DNA from: Orbaceae bacterium BiB
GTDB lineage: Bacteria; Pseudomonadota; Gammaproteobacteria; Enterobacterales; Orbaceae
Reading direction: 5' to 3'
DNA: 64,000 nt
Assembly: GCA_036251205.1 (NCBI GenBank)
Contig: CP133958.1
Coordinates: 62,001-126,000 of the forward strand
This document shows, one piece after another, positions 1 through 10,537 of the stretch; positions within the stretch are counted from its first letter, which is position 1; the number at the start of each line of letters is the position of its first letter. The position numbers and the translations under genes are program-made. Under the pieces are notes generated by a model that was not told the origin of the DNA, did no database searches, and saw only the letters and a list, made by a program, of their open reading frames with translations.

Positions 1-1019
1 AAAATGCTTATAAACATCTATTAACAGGTGTTTCTTACATGTTACCAATGGTTGTTGCGGGCGGCTTAATTGTTGCATTATCATTCGCTGTCGGTGGGAT
101 TGGGCAGTCAGGTGATCTTGCTAAAGCCTTAGGTCAAATTGGTGGTGGAACAGCATTAGCTCTAATGGTACCAGTACTTGCTGGCTATATTTCATTCTCT
201 ATTGCTGATCGACCAGGCTTAGTCCCAGGATTAATTGGTGGTATGCTTGCAACATCAATTGGTGCTGGATTCTTAGGTGGTATTGTTGCTGGTTATTTAG
301 CGGGATATTTAACATTGTGGTTGACTAAGTTTATCCGACTACCACAAAGTCTTGAAGCATTAAAACCTATTCTAATTTTACCGTTATTATCTAGCTTAGT
401 GGTTGGCTTGGCGATGATCTTTATATTAGGTCAACCAATTGCTTACATTATGACGGCATTAGAAACATGGTTAAGTGGCATGCAAACAACTAATGCGATT
501 ATCCTAGGGGCAATACTTGGCGGAATGATGTGTACTGACATGGGTGGTCCAATCAATAAAGTGGCTTATGCTTTTGGTGTCGGTTTACTTAGTGCTCAAC
601 AATATGCACCTATGGCAGCTGTTATGGCTGGGGGGATGGTACCGCCTTTAGCGATGAGTTTTGCAACTCTAATTGCGCGTCGTAAATTTAGTAAAGCTGA
701 GCAAGAAAGTGGTAAAGCAGCATTTGTACTTGGTTTATGTTTTATTTCAGAAGGTGCGATCCCATTCGCTGCACGTGATCCGTTACGCGTATTACCAAGC
801 TGTATTATTGGTGGTGCGATTACCGGTGGTATGGCATTAGCGTTTGGTTCTCAATTAATGGCACCTCATGGGGGATTATTCGTACTCGCAATCCCTGGCG
901 CAATTAAACCAGTATTAGGTTATTTATTATCGATTGTAGTTGGTTCTGTTGTTGCAGGAACTATTTATGCAGTCATTAAAAAACCAGAAACTAAATCTGA
1001 GTTAGCAGCAACAGCGTAA
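1..1019 (+). CDS. PTS fructose-type permease, EIIC domain (5' truncated by window)
   Basis: This is the membrane domain that carries sugar across the inner membrane while the PTS phosphorylates it. The reading frame is open from base 3, with YKHLLTGVSYMLPMVVAGG at the very start, so the gene begins upstream and the first internal ATG at 39 is not the start. Fructose-family EIIC hallmarks are visible: MGGPINKVAYAFG, ISEGAIPFAARDPLRVLPS and APHGG, among about eight hydrophobic segments. The missing 5' part probably encodes EIIA and/or EIIB domains, as in FruA, but this cannot be seen. The protein ends in a short polar tail and is followed by a terminator. The family is certain; fructose as the exact sugar is probable. 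Confidence 0.9.
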   Translation, partial: NAYKHLLTGVSYMLPMVVAGGLIVALSFAVGGIGQSGDLAKALGQIGGGTALALMVPVLAGYISFSIADRPGLVPGLIGGMLATSIGAGFLGGIVAGYLAGYLTLWLTKFIRLPQSLEALKPILILPLLSSLVVGLAMIFILGQPIAYIMTALETWLSGMQTTNAIILGAILGGMMCTDMGGPINKVAYAFGVGLLSAQQYAPMAAVMAGGMVPPLAMSFATLIARRKFSKAEQESGKAAFVLGLCFISEGAIPFAARDPLRVLPSCIIGGAITGGMALAFGSQLMAPHGGLFVLAIPGAIKPVLGYLLSIVVGSVVAGTIYAVIKKPETKSELAATA

Positions 1020-1040
1020 TTTAGCCTGTTGTTCATAAAT

Positions 1041-1070
1041 AAAAAGCAAGGCGATTTCCTTGCTTTTTTT
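1041..1070 (+). terminator. Intrinsic terminator after the PTS permease gene
   Basis: A GCAAGG/CCTTGC stem, extended by A-T pairs and with a 5-base loop, is followed by seven T residues. It lies 22 bases after the stop codon and isolates the PTS gene from the sulfate operon. Confidence 0.85.
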
Positions 1071-1209
1071 ATATCTAAAAATCTCGTCTAAGTTCTCACC
1101 CTTTATATCTATTTTTGTTCTATCCAAATGCAAAATAATTGTTTCCGTATCTGGCTATTCTTTGTTGTAATCAAACCATACTAACTAATTTAACTGTTTG
1201 GAGTTAAAA

Positions 1210-2244
1210 ATGGCGCGATTATTAAGATACTGGATTAAACAATTGATATCACTCAAAAATATTATAGTGATAGTGTTGATGGGATTAATTATTAATAGCG
1301 CTTGGAGCACCGAGTTACTTAATGTTTCTTATGATCCAACTCGTGAACTATATAAGGATTATAACGCAGCTTTTATTCAATATTGGCAGGAACAGAGCGG
1401 TGAAAAGCTAACGATAAAAAATTCTCACGGAGGCTCTGGTAAACAGGCGCGTTCAGTGATTGATGGTTTACAAGCTGATGTAGTGACATTAGCATTAGCT
1501 GGCGATATTGATGCACTAAATCGTTACCAATCGATTCTTGATGAAAATTGGCAGACTAAACTCCCTAATAACAGCACACCCTATACATCAACAATTGTAT
1601 TTTTAGTTCGTAAAGGTAATCCCCAAAATATCCATGATTGGAATGATTTAATTAAAGAAGGGGTTGAAGTCATTACACCTAATCCAAAAACATCAGGGGG
1701 GGCTCGTTGGAATTTTTTAGCAGCTTGGGTTTATGCAAAAGAGCTCTATGGTAGTGATGATAAAGCGCTACAATTTGTCACTGATATTTATCGTCATGCT
1801 CCGGTATTAGATACAGGAGCAAGAGGCGCTACAATTAGTTTTGTACAACGGGAGCTAGGTGATGTTTTACTGACATGGGAAAATGAAGCTCATTTAGCGC
1901 TTATTGAGCAAGGTGATGATAAACTTGAGATTATTATTCCATCCATATCAATTCTAGCTGAGCCGCCCGTTGCAGTTGTTGATTCTGTTGTCGACAAAAA
2001 AGGTACACGAAAACAAGCTGAAGCCTATTTACATTATCTCTATAGTGATAAGGCTCAGCATATCATTGCTAAAAATTATTATCGCCCGACTAATCCTATT
2101 ATTTTGTCACAATATGCTACTCAGTTTCCTGAATTAAAACTTGTTACTGTCGATGAGTATTTTGGTGGGTGGTCAACGATTCAACGAAAATTTTTTAATG
2201 ATGGGACAATCTTCGACACTATTTTTGCTGAAATTAACAATTAG
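1210..2244 (+). CDS. sbp: Periplasmic sulfate-binding protein
   Basis: Captures sulfate in the periplasm and hands it to the CysTWA transporter. After an N-terminal signal peptide (hydrophobic stretch, likely cleavage after SAWS) the mature protein starts ELLNVSYDPTREL, the typical Sbp/CysP opening. The anion-site motifs HGGSGKQA and NPKTSGGARWN are present, as is ENEAHLAL. Its 344 residues match the family. The ATG at 1210 is chosen because GGAG lies six bases upstream; a TTG at 1198 would place the start on top of that ribosome site. It is the first gene of sbp-cysT-cysW-cysA. Sbp and CysP are close relatives, and Sbp is the better match by recall. Confidence 0.93.
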   Translation: MARLLRYWIKQLISLKNIIVIVLMGLIINSAWSTELLNVSYDPTRELYKDYNAAFIQYWQEQSGEKLTIKNSHGGSGKQARSVIDGLQADVVTLALAGDIDALNRYQSILDENWQTKLPNNSTPYTSTIVFLVRKGNPQNIHDWNDLIKEGVEVITPNPKTSGGARWNFLAAWVYAKELYGSDDKALQFVTDIYRHAPVLDTGARGATISFVQRELGDVLLTWENEAHLALIEQGDDKLEIIIPSISILAEPPVAVVDSVVDKKGTRKQAEAYLHYLYSDKAQHIIAKNYYRPTNPIILSQYATQFPELKLVTVDEYFGGWSTIQRKFFNDGTIFDTIFAEINN

Positions 2245-2300
2245 CTATTTAGTTGCAACATAGTAACAAGATAAAGTTTTGATTAAAATAGAGGTATAGT

Positions 2301-3128
2301 ATGTCATTATCATCATTGAAAACTGCAACATTTAGAGTAATTCCCGGGTTTGGTCTTACATTCGGGTTTACCTTAACTTATATCAGTATCATCATCTTGA
2401 TCCCTTTATTTTGCTTATTTATCTATTCGACACAATTATCGCTATCTGAATGGGTGAAATTAGTTACTAGTCGGCAATTTTTGAGTGCATTATTGTTATC
2501 GTTAACCACCGCGTTTACGAGTGCATTATTTAATAGTTTTATTGGATTACTGTTTGCATGGGTGCTGGTGCGTTATCGCTTTTGGGGTCGAAGGGTGATT
2601 GATAGCTGTATCGATATGCCATTTGCTTTACCAACAGCGGTCGCAGGGATTGCATTAACAGCGATTTATGCCAAAAATGGACCTATCGGTCAGCTTTTTA
2701 CTATTAAAATTGCGTATACACCAATTGGTATTACGCTAGCATTACTATTTGTTACGCTTCCGTTTGTTGTACGAACTTTACAACCGGTACTTGAAGATTT
2801 ACCGAAAGAACAGGAGGAAGCGGCTAGTATCCTTGGGGCAACGCCAATACAAATTTTTATTTATGTTATTTTTCCGGCCATTTTACCTGCTTGGCTAACT
2901 GGATTTACGTTAGCCTTTGCCAGAGCTATTGGTGAGTATGGATCAGTTGTTTTTATTGCCGGTAATATTCCTTTTAAGACAGAGATTTTACCATTATTAA
3001 TTGTATCAAAACTTGATCAATATGCTTATGACAGTGCATCTGCTATTGGTATTTGTATGCTAATTATCGCTTTTATTTTGTTGTTTATTATGAATATGAT
3101 TCAACGTAAGCTCAATAAAACATCATAA
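2301..3128 (+). CDS. cysT: Sulfate/thiosulfate ABC transporter permease CysT (CysU)
   Basis: One of the two inner-membrane subunits of the sulfate importer. The protein has 275 residues with about six transmembrane segments. The ABC-permease coupling loop is recognisable as [15 protein letters not shown] followed by the [17 protein letters not shown] stretch, both typical of CysT. The start ATG has GAGG seven bases upstream. It lies 56 bases after sbp and 17 bases before cysW, so one transcript is likely. It works as a heterodimer with CysW over a CysA dimer. Confidence 0.95.
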   Translation: MSLSSLKTATFRVIPGFGLTFGFTLTYISIIILIPLFCLFIYSTQLSLSEWVKLVTSRQFLSALLLSLTTAFTSALFNSFIGLLFAWVLVRYRFWGRRVIDSCIDMPFALPTAVAGIALTAIYAKNGPIGQLFTIKIAYTPIGITLALLFVTLPFVVRTLQPVLEDLPKEQEEAASILGATPIQIFIYVIFPAILPAWLTGFTLAFARAIGEYGSVVFIAGNIPFKTEILPLLIVSKLDQYAYDSASAIGICMLIIAFILLFIMNMIQRKLNKTS

Positions 3129-3145
3129 AAAATTGGATAATCAAT

Positions 3146-3982
3146 ATGTTAAATAAAAGACAGCAAGATAAATTAGTACTATCCCAGATGATTTTGATTT
3201 TTTTAGTGATGATATTATTTTGTCTGCTACTCATTTTACCTTTATGGGTAGTACTATCTCAAGGATTAGCTCATGGTATAGCTGAATTTTGGCGAGTTAT
3301 TTGTGAACCTGATACGCTTTCAGCGTTAAAGTTAACTCTGATTGCAGCAGGAATTGCCGTGCCATTGAATATTATTTTTGGTGTCACAGCTGCATGGGTT
3401 ATTACTAAATACCAATTTAGCGGTAAGCAATTATTAGTCACTTTAATTGATTTGCCATTTTCTATTTCCCCCATTATTGCCGGTTTGATCTATGTATTGT
3501 TGTTTGGTGCACAGAGTTGGCTATATCCTTATTTACAACGCTGGGATATACAAATTATTTATGCGGTGCCCGGGATTATCTTAGCGACTATTTTTGTTTC
3601 TGTCCCTTTTGTTGCCAGAGAATTAATTCCAATAATGGAGCAACAAGGTACTACTGATGAAGAAGCAGCGAGTGTGTTAGGGGCAAACGGCTGGCAAATA
3701 TTTTGGTATGTTACTTTGCCAAATATACGTTGGGCGTTGATGCATGGTGTGATTCTTTGTACCGCTAGAGCCCTGGGAGAGTTTGGCGCGGTATCAGTTG
3801 TTTCAGGTCATATTCGTGGCTATACCAATACTCTGCCTCTACAAATTGAAATTCTTTATAACGAATATAATATTGTCGCTGCTTTCAGCGTGGCAATTTT
3901 ATTATTAATGATGTCATTAGCTTTATTATTGCTAAGACAATGGATAGAACATCGTTTAGCGAAAGTGCTAACTGACATTTAA
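3146..3982 (+). CDS. cysW: Sulfate/thiosulfate ABC transporter permease CysW
   Basis: Second inner-membrane subunit of the sulfate importer, 278 residues. It has about six hydrophobic helices, and the coupling-loop motif [21 protein letters not shown] precedes the [20 protein letters not shown] signature that separates CysW from CysT. The start ATG has a modest GGAT ribosome site. It is sandwiched tightly between cysT and cysA (gaps of 17 and 18 bases), which supports a single operon. Confidence 0.95.
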   Translation: MLNKRQQDKLVLSQMILIFLVMILFCLLLILPLWVVLSQGLAHGIAEFWRVICEPDTLSALKLTLIAAGIAVPLNIIFGVTAAWVITKYQFSGKQLLVTLIDLPFSISPIIAGLIYVLLFGAQSWLYPYLQRWDIQIIYAVPGIILATIFVSVPFVARELIPIMEQQGTTDEEAASVLGANGWQIFWYVTLPNIRWALMHGVILCTARALGEFGAVSVVSGHIRGYTNTLPLQIEILYNEYNIVAAFSVAILLLMMSLALLLLRQWIEHRLAKVLTDI

Positions 3983-4000
3983 TAAAGCAAGGAGATCAGC

Positions 4001-5080
4001 ATGGGGATCTTTATACAAGATATTAATAAACAGTTCGGTCAGTTTCAAGCCTTACATAATATTAATTTTTCGATAGAAAGGGGAGAGTTAGTTGCATTGT
4101 TAGGACCCTCTGGCTGCGGTAAAACCACTTTATTACGAATTATTGCGGGCTTAGAGTCAGCAACAAGTGGCAAGATTTATTTTGGTTCCCGTGATGTTAC
4201 AACATTGATTGCTAAACAGCGTGATATCGGTTTTTTATTTCAGAACTATGCACTGTTTAATCATATGACTGTTGCCAATAATATTGCTTTTGGCTTAAAA
4301 ATGAAGGCAAAATTATTGGGTATTGATAGTGGATCGATTAATCAGCGTGTTAAGGAGCTGCTAACATTAGTTCAACTTGATAATTATGCTCATCGTTACC
4401 CTAATCAACTTTCTGGTGGACAGCGGCAAAGGATCGCTTTAGCAAGGGCATTGGCAACTAAACCTCAGGTTTTATTACTTGATGAACCATTTAGTGCATT
4501 AGATGCAAAAGTTCGCAAAGAGTTACGTCGTTGGTTAAGAGATTTTCATCATGATATTAACGTAACCACGGTTTTTGTGACTCATGATCAAGAAGAAGCG
4601 CTTGAAGTTGCTGATAAAATTATCTTAATGAATAATGGCAAAATTGAACAAATAGGTACCCCTAAACAGGTTTATAAACAGCCTAAAACTGCGTTTGTGG
4701 CACATTTTTTAGATGACGTTAATCAACTACATGGTCATATTACCAATAACCGTTTACATATAGGTAATTTTGTACAACCGATGTCGACACAGGGACAATG
4801 GCCAGATCAACAAGTTATTGCTTATGTTAGACCGCATGAACTCAATGTTTCAAAGTCAGTCGAACAAAATAGTATGGAGGGGAGAATTGTGCGTATACAT
4901 ACCGCAGGCCCACATATTTTTATGGAGATAAAATTGGCTCATCAACCGAAAAATATCGATGTTTCAATCAATAACCAACAGTATGAAGCGAATCAATTTA
5001 TGATTGGCGATATCGTCTATTTACAGCCATTATTGGTGAATGTATTTGTTCAAGAACAGCTATTTGAGTTTATGATTTAA
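4001..5080 (+). CDS. cysA: Sulfate/thiosulfate ABC transporter ATP-binding protein CysA
   Basis: Energises sulfate uptake by hydrolysing ATP at the cytoplasmic face. All ABC motifs are intact: Walker A GPSGCGKTT (residues 34-42), the Q-loop FLFQNYALF, signature LSGGQRQR, Walker B LLLDEPFSALDA and the switch histidine in THDQEEAL. The C-terminal third carries the TOBE-like domain of CysA. At 359 residues it is close to the usual 365. A strong ribosome site (AAGGAG) precedes the ATG. It is the last gene of the uptake operon and converges on the regulator gene on the other strand with only 27 bases between stop codons. Confidence 0.96.
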   Translation: MGIFIQDINKQFGQFQALHNINFSIERGELVALLGPSGCGKTTLLRIIAGLESATSGKIYFGSRDVTTLIAKQRDIGFLFQNYALFNHMTVANNIAFGLKMKAKLLGIDSGSINQRVKELLTLVQLDNYAHRYPNQLSGGQRQRIALARALATKPQVLLLDEPFSALDAKVRKELRRWLRDFHHDINVTTVFVTHDQEEALEVADKIILMNNGKIEQIGTPKQVYKQPKTAFVAHFLDDVNQLHGHITNNRLHIGNFVQPMSTQGQWPDQQVIAYVRPHELNVSKSVEQNSMEGRIVRIHTAGPHIFMEIKLAHQPKNIDVSINNQQYEANQFMIGDIVYLQPLLVNVFVQEQLFEFMI

Positions 5081-5107
5081 ATACGTTATTAGCACTAACT
5101 GTATGAA

Positions 5108-6061
5108 TTAAATTTGGTAATCAATAATATTTAATTTATCTTCACTAGCTAGTGCTCTCGCTTTGATTTCATCTAATGATAACTCGGTATTACATAACTG
5201 AATAAAGCGCCAAATATAGTTACGATGTAATTGATAACGTTTGACTCCAATCCAAGTCAGGTGTGATGAAAAAAGATGCTCTGCATCAATCTGTACAAGG
5301 TTTGTATCATGCTCGCTATCAAACATTTTATTAACCAAAATACCGACTCCAAGACCTAATTCGACATAACTTTTTATAATATCTGACTCTTGTACATTTA
5401 GTGTAATATTTGCTGTTAATCCATGGGCCGCAAAAGCATCATCGATACTCTCTCTAGCAAATATACCCGGACGATACGTGATGATAGGAAAACGGTTGAG
5501 CATCTCTAAGGTGATCATTTTTTCTTTAGTAAGAGGGTGATTTTTAGGAACAATAATTGTGTAATGCCAACGATAGAATGGATAATTGACAATCGCAGTA
5601 TGGCTATTTTTTTGGTTATAAATAGCGATATCGGCTTCACCGGAAAGTACCATATCAGTAATTTCGTTGGCAGATCCTTGGTTAATCGTCATCAGTACTT
5701 GTGGAAAAAATTCATGAAATGACTTAATAATTTTCGGTAAAATATAACGGGATTGTGAATGTGTTGTTGCAATAACCAAGGCTCCCTCTTCTTTATTCGA
5801 AAAAACGGTCGAGAGACGCCGAATGTTACTGATTTCATCTAATATCCGTTCAGCAATAATCACGAGTTCATGGCCTGGTTCCGTCATATTAATAAGTCGT
5901 TTACCTTGACGAATAAATAGCTCAATATTGAGCTCATCCTCCAGCTCTTTGATATGGCGACTGACACCCGACTGAGAGGTATAGAGCGTATTGGCTACCT
6001 CAGTCAAGTTATAATTACAGCGAGCAGCTTCTCGAATAATTCTTAACTGTTGTAAATTCAT
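5108..6061 (-). CDS. cysB: LysR-family regulator of the CysB/Cbl type
   Basis: Predicted transcriptional regulator of sulfur assimilation. The N-terminal winged helix starts MNLQQLRIIREAARCNYNL and contains LYTSQSGVSRHIKELEDEL, the CysB/Cbl recognition-helix signature. A periplasmic-binding-like effector domain follows, which in CysB binds N-acetylserine and in Cbl APS. The length is 317 residues (CysB 324, Cbl 316). The ATG at 6061 is preferred because AAGGG lies upstream and the protein then begins like known family members; an in-frame TTG at 6082 is the alternative. It sits between the uptake and reduction genes, which supports a role in their control. CysB versus Cbl cannot be settled from sequence alone. 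Confidence 0.85.
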   Translation of the reverse strand: MNLQQLRIIREAARCNYNLTEVANTLYTSQSGVSRHIKELEDELNIELFIRQGKRLINMTEPGHELVIIAERILDEISNIRRLSTVFSNKEEGALVIATTHSQSRYILPKIIKSFHEFFPQVLMTINQGSANEITDMVLSGEADIAIYNQKNSHTAIVNYPFYRWHYTIIVPKNHPLTKEKMITLEMLNRFPIITYRPGIFARESIDDAFAAHGLTANITLNVQESDIIKSYVELGLGVGILVNKMFDSEHDTNLVQIDAEHLFSSHLTWIGVKRYQLHRNYIWRFIQLCNTELSLDEIKARALASEDKLNIIDYQI

Positions 6062-6180
6062 AAAGTAATTACCCTTATTCAATAAAAGGTTATATGATCG
6101 ATTATAAAATCATCACACTAAAAGGCAAATACGATAAAGTCATAATGATATGAGTTATCGATATAAGAGCATGAAGTGAA

Positions 6181-7947
6181 TTAACGATAAAAATCGCTAG
6201 CTGAATTTATAACGGGTTCAACCACTTTACTACGAATCATAAAATCACCGAACCCTTCATCGTGATTACGTGATAAAGACCAATTTTCAATCAATGGTTC
6301 CAATGTCTGAATAATCTCTTCTACGGTGATATTTTCTCTGTATAGTCTTGGAATTCGCGTACCCATTCGATCTCCGCCCAAATAGAGGTTATATCGCCCT
6401 GGTGCTTTACCGACTAATCCTATTTCAGCAAGCATTGCTCTACCACATCCATTTGGACAACCAGTAACACGTAAAATAATATATTCATCACTTAATTGAT
6501 ACTTAGTTAAAATTTGCTCGAAGGTCGTGATAAAGCCAGGTAAGAAGCGTTCAGCTTCAGCCATTGCTAATGGGCAAGTAGGAAATGAGACACAAGCCAT
6601 CGAATTTTTTCGTTGTGAAGTGATATTTTTATCGATTAAACCATATGTTATAGCAAGATTTTCTATTGTTGTTTTTTGTGAAGCCGGTACATTAGCAATA
6701 ATGAGATTTTGATTAGCTGTTAAACGAAAATCACCTTGGTGAATTTTAGCTATTTCCACCATGCCCGTTTTTAACTGTTTTTGCGGATAATCAAGTAATC
6801 GTCCATTTTCAATAAAGAGTGTTAAATGCCATTGATTATCAACACCTTTTAACCAACCAAATTGATCACCGCGTTGATTAAAAGTATAGGGTTTACTCGG
6901 TAAAAAGGATATACCAGCACGTAGTTCTACTTCACGTTTAAAGTTTTCTACCCCAACCCGTTCTAAAGTATATTTAGTTTTAGCATTTTTACGATTGCTA
7001 CGATTTCCCCAATCTCGTTGTGTTGTAACAACCGCTTCAGCAAAGAGCAGGGTGGCTGATACCGGGATAAAACCAAAATCATCAGCTTTACGTGGATAGG
7101 TTGTTTTGTCTCCATGAGTCATTGCTAATCCACCGCCTACCAAAACGTTAAAGCCAATCAATTTTCCGTGTTCGGCGATCGCGACAAAGCTTAAGTCGTT
7201 AGCGTGTACATCAACATCATTAAGTGGTGGAATAACGACTGCCGTTTTAAATTTTCGAGGTAAATATTGGCTACTTAAAATGGGTTCTTCATCTTTGGTC
7301 TCGAGCTTTTTACCATCTAACCAAATTTCGATATAAGCTCGGGTCTTAGGTAATAGATGTTCTGATATTTTACTCGCCCATTGGTAAGCTTGTTGATGAA
7401 CTTCTGACTCAATGGGATTACTGGTACATAGTACATTGCGGTTGACATCTCCCGCTGTTGCTATTGAATCTAACCCAACACTATTTAATAACTGGTGGGC
7501 AGATTTAAGATCTCGTTTAAAAATACCATGAAATTGAAACGTTTGTCTGGTGGTTAAACGGATACTGCCGTAAAAAGTCTCTTCGCTAGCAAATTGATCA
7601 ATGGCTAGCCACTGTTTGGGGGTAATAATACCACCAGGTAAACGACAACGTAACATCATGTGAATTAAGGGTTCAAGTTTTTGCTCTATACGTTCTGCTC
7701 GAATATCACGATCATCTTGTTGATACATGCCGTGTAAACGGATTAGTTGTGAATTATCACTATTAAATCCACCGGTAATGTTATTATCTAAATCTTGTGT
7801 AATAGTGCCACGTAAAAAGTTACTTTCACGTTTAAAGCGCTCAGCATCTGACGGTGGAAGATGCGAAACGTCATTTTTAGGTGGCGTCAAATGGCCTTTA
7901 TGTATCTGATTGTGTGTATTTGGTAATTTAATTTTATCATTGCTCAT
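6181..7947 (-). CDS. cysI: Assimilatory sulfite reductase (NADPH), haemoprotein beta subunit
   Basis: Reduces sulfite to sulfide using six electrons passed from CysJ through a [4Fe-4S] cluster bridged to sirohaem. The four cluster cysteines are in the expected pattern: CVSFPTC (C-x5-C) and, about 40 residues later, CPNGC (C-x3-C). The sirohaem-binding arginine-rich segment [12 protein letters not shown] is also present. At 588 residues it is slightly longer than the E. coli protein (570) because of an N-terminal extension before the conserved [13 protein letters not shown]. It is the last gene of sat-cysH-cysJ-cysI, 25 bases after cysJ. No sirohaem synthase gene is in the window. Confidence 0.96.
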   Translation of the reverse strand: MSNDKIKLPNTHNQIHKGHLTPPKNDVSHLPPSDAERFKRESNFLRGTITQDLDNNITGGFNSDNSQLIRLHGMYQQDDRDIRAERIEQKLEPLIHMMLRCRLPGGIITPKQWLAIDQFASEETFYGSIRLTTRQTFQFHGIFKRDLKSAHQLLNSVGLDSIATAGDVNRNVLCTSNPIESEVHQQAYQWASKISEHLLPKTRAYIEIWLDGKKLETKDEEPILSSQYLPRKFKTAVVIPPLNDVDVHANDLSFVAIAEHGKLIGFNVLVGGGLAMTHGDKTTYPRKADDFGFIPVSATLLFAEAVVTTQRDWGNRSNRKNAKTKYTLERVGVENFKREVELRAGISFLPSKPYTFNQRGDQFGWLKGVDNQWHLTLFIENGRLLDYPQKQLKTGMVEIAKIHQGDFRLTANQNLIIANVPASQKTTIENLAITYGLIDKNITSQRKNSMACVSFPTCPLAMAEAERFLPGFITTFEQILTKYQLSDEYIILRVTGCPNGCGRAMLAEIGLVGKAPGRYNLYLGGDRMGTRIPRLYRENITVEEIIQTLEPLIENWSLSRNHDEGFGDFMIRSKVVEPVINSASDFYR

Positions 7948-7972
7948 ATTTTATACCCATTGGTTAATCTTG

Positions 7973-9769
7973 TTAGTAGATATCGCGTTGATAACGCTTA
8001 TTACTTCTTAGCTCATCCAAATATTCATTAGCTTGCTCTTCATCATAATTTCCTTGTTGCATAATAATATTTAGCAATGCTAAATGAACTGCATTTGCCA
8101 TATGATTTGCATCACCACAGACATAAATGTAAGCGCCTTCTTGTAGCCATAACCAAAGGTCGTGACTTTGTGCTATTAACTTATCTTGTACATAAATTTT
8201 GTCGGCTTGATCTCTTGACCAAGCGAGATCAATTCGTGACAGTTGACCCTCTTTTAGATAATTTTGCCACTCTAGTTGATATAAAAAGTCTTCAGTAAAA
8301 TGAGGGTTACCAAAAAATAGCCAGTTTTTTCCACTAGCAGATTCACTTGCTCGTTGTTGAATAAAGGCGCGAAAGGGTGCAATGCCAGTTCCTGCTGCAA
8401 TCATAATAATGGGTATAGCGTTATCATTTGGTAATCGGAAATTATCATTAGATTCTATAAATATATTTACTTGACTCGATTCGGTGGTTTGTCTTGCTAA
8501 AAAACCTGAGGCTCCACCTGTTCGTTGTTTACCATCAACCCAATATTGCACAATATTTACAGTCAAATGAGCCTCATCTCCGACTTCATCTTGGGCACTA
8601 GCAATCGAATAAAAACGCGGATTTAATGGTCGTAAAATGTTGATAAATGCTTGCGCCGAAAAGTTTCCTTGATAGCGATTTAGCATATCAACCAGCGGGG
8701 TAGCTTGACAAAAATCGCGTAGTGCCAATTTATCTTGGATAAGTGTTAATAGGTGCCTATCGTTAATTAAATTAGCATATTTTTCTGCGATGAACGGCGT
8801 ATTTTGCGTTAGTTCTCGTCTACTTAGTAATGCTTGTTGTAACGGCAATAACTCACCATCAACGTCGACTTGTGTATCTGCCGCTAATTGGGTTGTCGCT
8901 AGTAGCTCATCCACTAATTCGCTATCATTTTCAAACCAAATACCTAATGCATCACCAGCTTGATATGTTATCCCCGAACCCGTTAAATCAAGTTCAATAT
9001 GTCGAATATCACGATCAGAACGGCGTCCGGTAATTTTCTGATTGATATTTATGGCAGCTAAAAAGGGCTGATTTCGTGAATAATTTGGTGTGATACTAGC
9101 AGTACTCATATTATGCTGATGAGATACTGATGGTGTAAGATTATTTTTCAGCTTATCGACGACTGATTTTAGCCACTGATGACTAATCGCTTGGTAATCA
9201 GTATCCGCATCTACTCGTTCTAATAAACGAGTTGCACCAAGCTCAGCTAAACGCTGATCAAAATATTTACCGGCTTGGCAAAAATGAGTGTAAGACGTGT
9301 CACCTAAACCTAGTACCGCATAATGCAGATTGTTGAGAGCGGGGACTTTTTTACCTGATAACCATTTATAAAAAGTAAATGCCTCTTCGGGTGGTTCTCC
9401 TTCACCTTGAGTCGATGTGATAATAATCAGAATATTTTCTTGATCAATTTTTTTAAATTTATAATCTGCTGCGTGGACATGGGTTGCGCTTAATCCTAAA
9501 CTATTTAACTCATGATTAAGTTGTTGAGCAATGCGTCTAGCATTGCCTGTTTGTGATGCTGATAAAATAGTTATAGTTTGATTATTAGCAGGGTCAATGG
9601 TTTTACTAACAATAGGTGATAATTGCTGCTGTGGTGTTTCTAGCGCTAAAGTATCATTATTAGCTAGCCCCCATAAATAGCCAGAAAGCCAAGCTAATTG
9701 TTGTTTTGAGGCATTATCGATAATTTTATCGAGTTCATCAGGATTAAATGGTGATATATACTTGCTCAT
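7973..9769 (-). CDS. cysJ: Assimilatory sulfite reductase (NADPH), flavoprotein alpha subunit
   Basis: Passes electrons from NADPH through FAD and FMN to CysI. The order is a flavodoxin-like domain (SASQTGNARRIA and TSTQGEGEPPEEA at about residues 70-140), then an FAD domain with RFYSIASA, then the NADPH domain with AAGTGIAPFRAFIQQRA and a C terminus ending RYQRDIY, where the aromatic residue stacks on FAD. Its 598 residues match E. coli (599). The start has AAGG eight bases upstream. It is transcribed with cysH (75-base gap) and cysI (25-base gap). Confidence 0.96.
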   Translation of the reverse strand: MSKYISPFNPDELDKIIDNASKQQLAWLSGYLWGLANNDTLALETPQQQLSPIVSKTIDPANNQTITILSASQTGNARRIAQQLNHELNSLGLSATHVHAADYKFKKIDQENILIIITSTQGEGEPPEEAFTFYKWLSGKKVPALNNLHYAVLGLGDTSYTHFCQAGKYFDQRLAELGATRLLERVDADTDYQAISHQWLKSVVDKLKNNLTPSVSHQHNMSTASITPNYSRNQPFLAAININQKITGRRSDRDIRHIELDLTGSGITYQAGDALGIWFENDSELVDELLATTQLAADTQVDVDGELLPLQQALLSRRELTQNTPFIAEKYANLINDRHLLTLIQDKLALRDFCQATPLVDMLNRYQGNFSAQAFINILRPLNPRFYSIASAQDEVGDEAHLTVNIVQYWVDGKQRTGGASGFLARQTTESSQVNIFIESNDNFRLPNDNAIPIIMIAAGTGIAPFRAFIQQRASESASGKNWLFFGNPHFTEDFLYQLEWQNYLKEGQLSRIDLAWSRDQADKIYVQDKLIAQSHDLWLWLQEGAYIYVCGDANHMANAVHLALLNIIMQQGNYDEEQANEYLDELRSNKRYQRDIY

Positions 9770-9844
9770 AATAATACCTTGCTTAATTCATTTTTTATTA
9801 ACACGATCAATCGCTAGCGTTATTTATGCGAGCTGAACTTCTTT

Positions 9845-10480
9845 TCAAAAATTCACTTTATGCAAACCGCACTCTCGCCCTTGTAATCCTTTGGTTGGAT
9901 CAAAATAATTAAGTTCATTGGGGAGATTGTGTTTTTTGATGTAGTCTTGCATATCTTGTGTTGTCCACTCTAAAAGGGGCGCAACTTTGAGTAAATTATT
10001 GCCGGCAACGTTAACAATATCTAGACCTTGTCGTAATGCGGATTGTTCTTTGCGTAGGGCTGTTAGCCAGATTGTCGGTTTCAATGTAGCAAGAGCTCGA
10101 TTAAAGGGCTCTAGTTTAAGAATTTTTGTAAATTCATCATGTTCTGGGGTATCGAGTTCAGGTAAGCCATTGTAGCGAACATTTAAATAAGCTTGAGTAC
10201 GTTGTGGGACAAAAATATGTATATTAAGTTTTAGCTGATCAATGATTTTATTGGCAACACGATAAGTATCATTAGTCGCATAACCGTTATCAACCCAGAC
10301 TACATCAATATCGGGTTTTACTTGACTCGTCAGATGCAATAATACCGCTTCATAAGGACCAAAGTGGGTACTAATAATACTTTTTTTATGTTGATGATCA
10401 TTGGGATTGAGGGCCCATTCAATAATCTCCAACGGTGATTTATTTTGTAGTGTCTGATTGATTACAGTTAAGTCAGTCAT
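9845..10480 (-). CDS. cysH: Adenylylsulfate/phosphoadenylylsulfate reductase, compact CysH
   Basis: Releases sulfite from activated sulfate using thioredoxin or glutaredoxin. The family is shown by the N-type PP-loop region (THFGPYEAVLLHL), RKEQSALRQGLD and the C-terminal catalytic ECGLH (Cys204). At 211 residues it is shorter than E. coli CysH (244). The cysteine pairs that hold a [4Fe-4S] cluster in APS reductases are absent, and so is the GYxSxG segment usually found before the catalytic cysteine: the chain runs from the last helix almost directly into ECGLH. Substrate choice between APS and PAPS is therefore uncertain. It is transcribed after sat with a 57-base gap. Confidence 0.88.
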   Translation of the reverse strand: MTDLTVINQTLQNKSPLEIIEWALNPNDHQHKKSIISTHFGPYEAVLLHLTSQVKPDIDVVWVDNGYATNDTYRVANKIIDQLKLNIHIFVPQRTQAYLNVRYNGLPELDTPEHDEFTKILKLEPFNRALATLKPTIWLTALRKEQSALRQGLDIVNVAGNNLLKVAPLLEWTTQDMQDYIKKHNLPNELNYFDPTKGLQGRECGLHKVNF

Positions 10481-10537
10481 TTTTAGTCCCTATTTTATGG
10501 TTAGTCTTGATGATCAAAATTATTCATATTCACCGCA

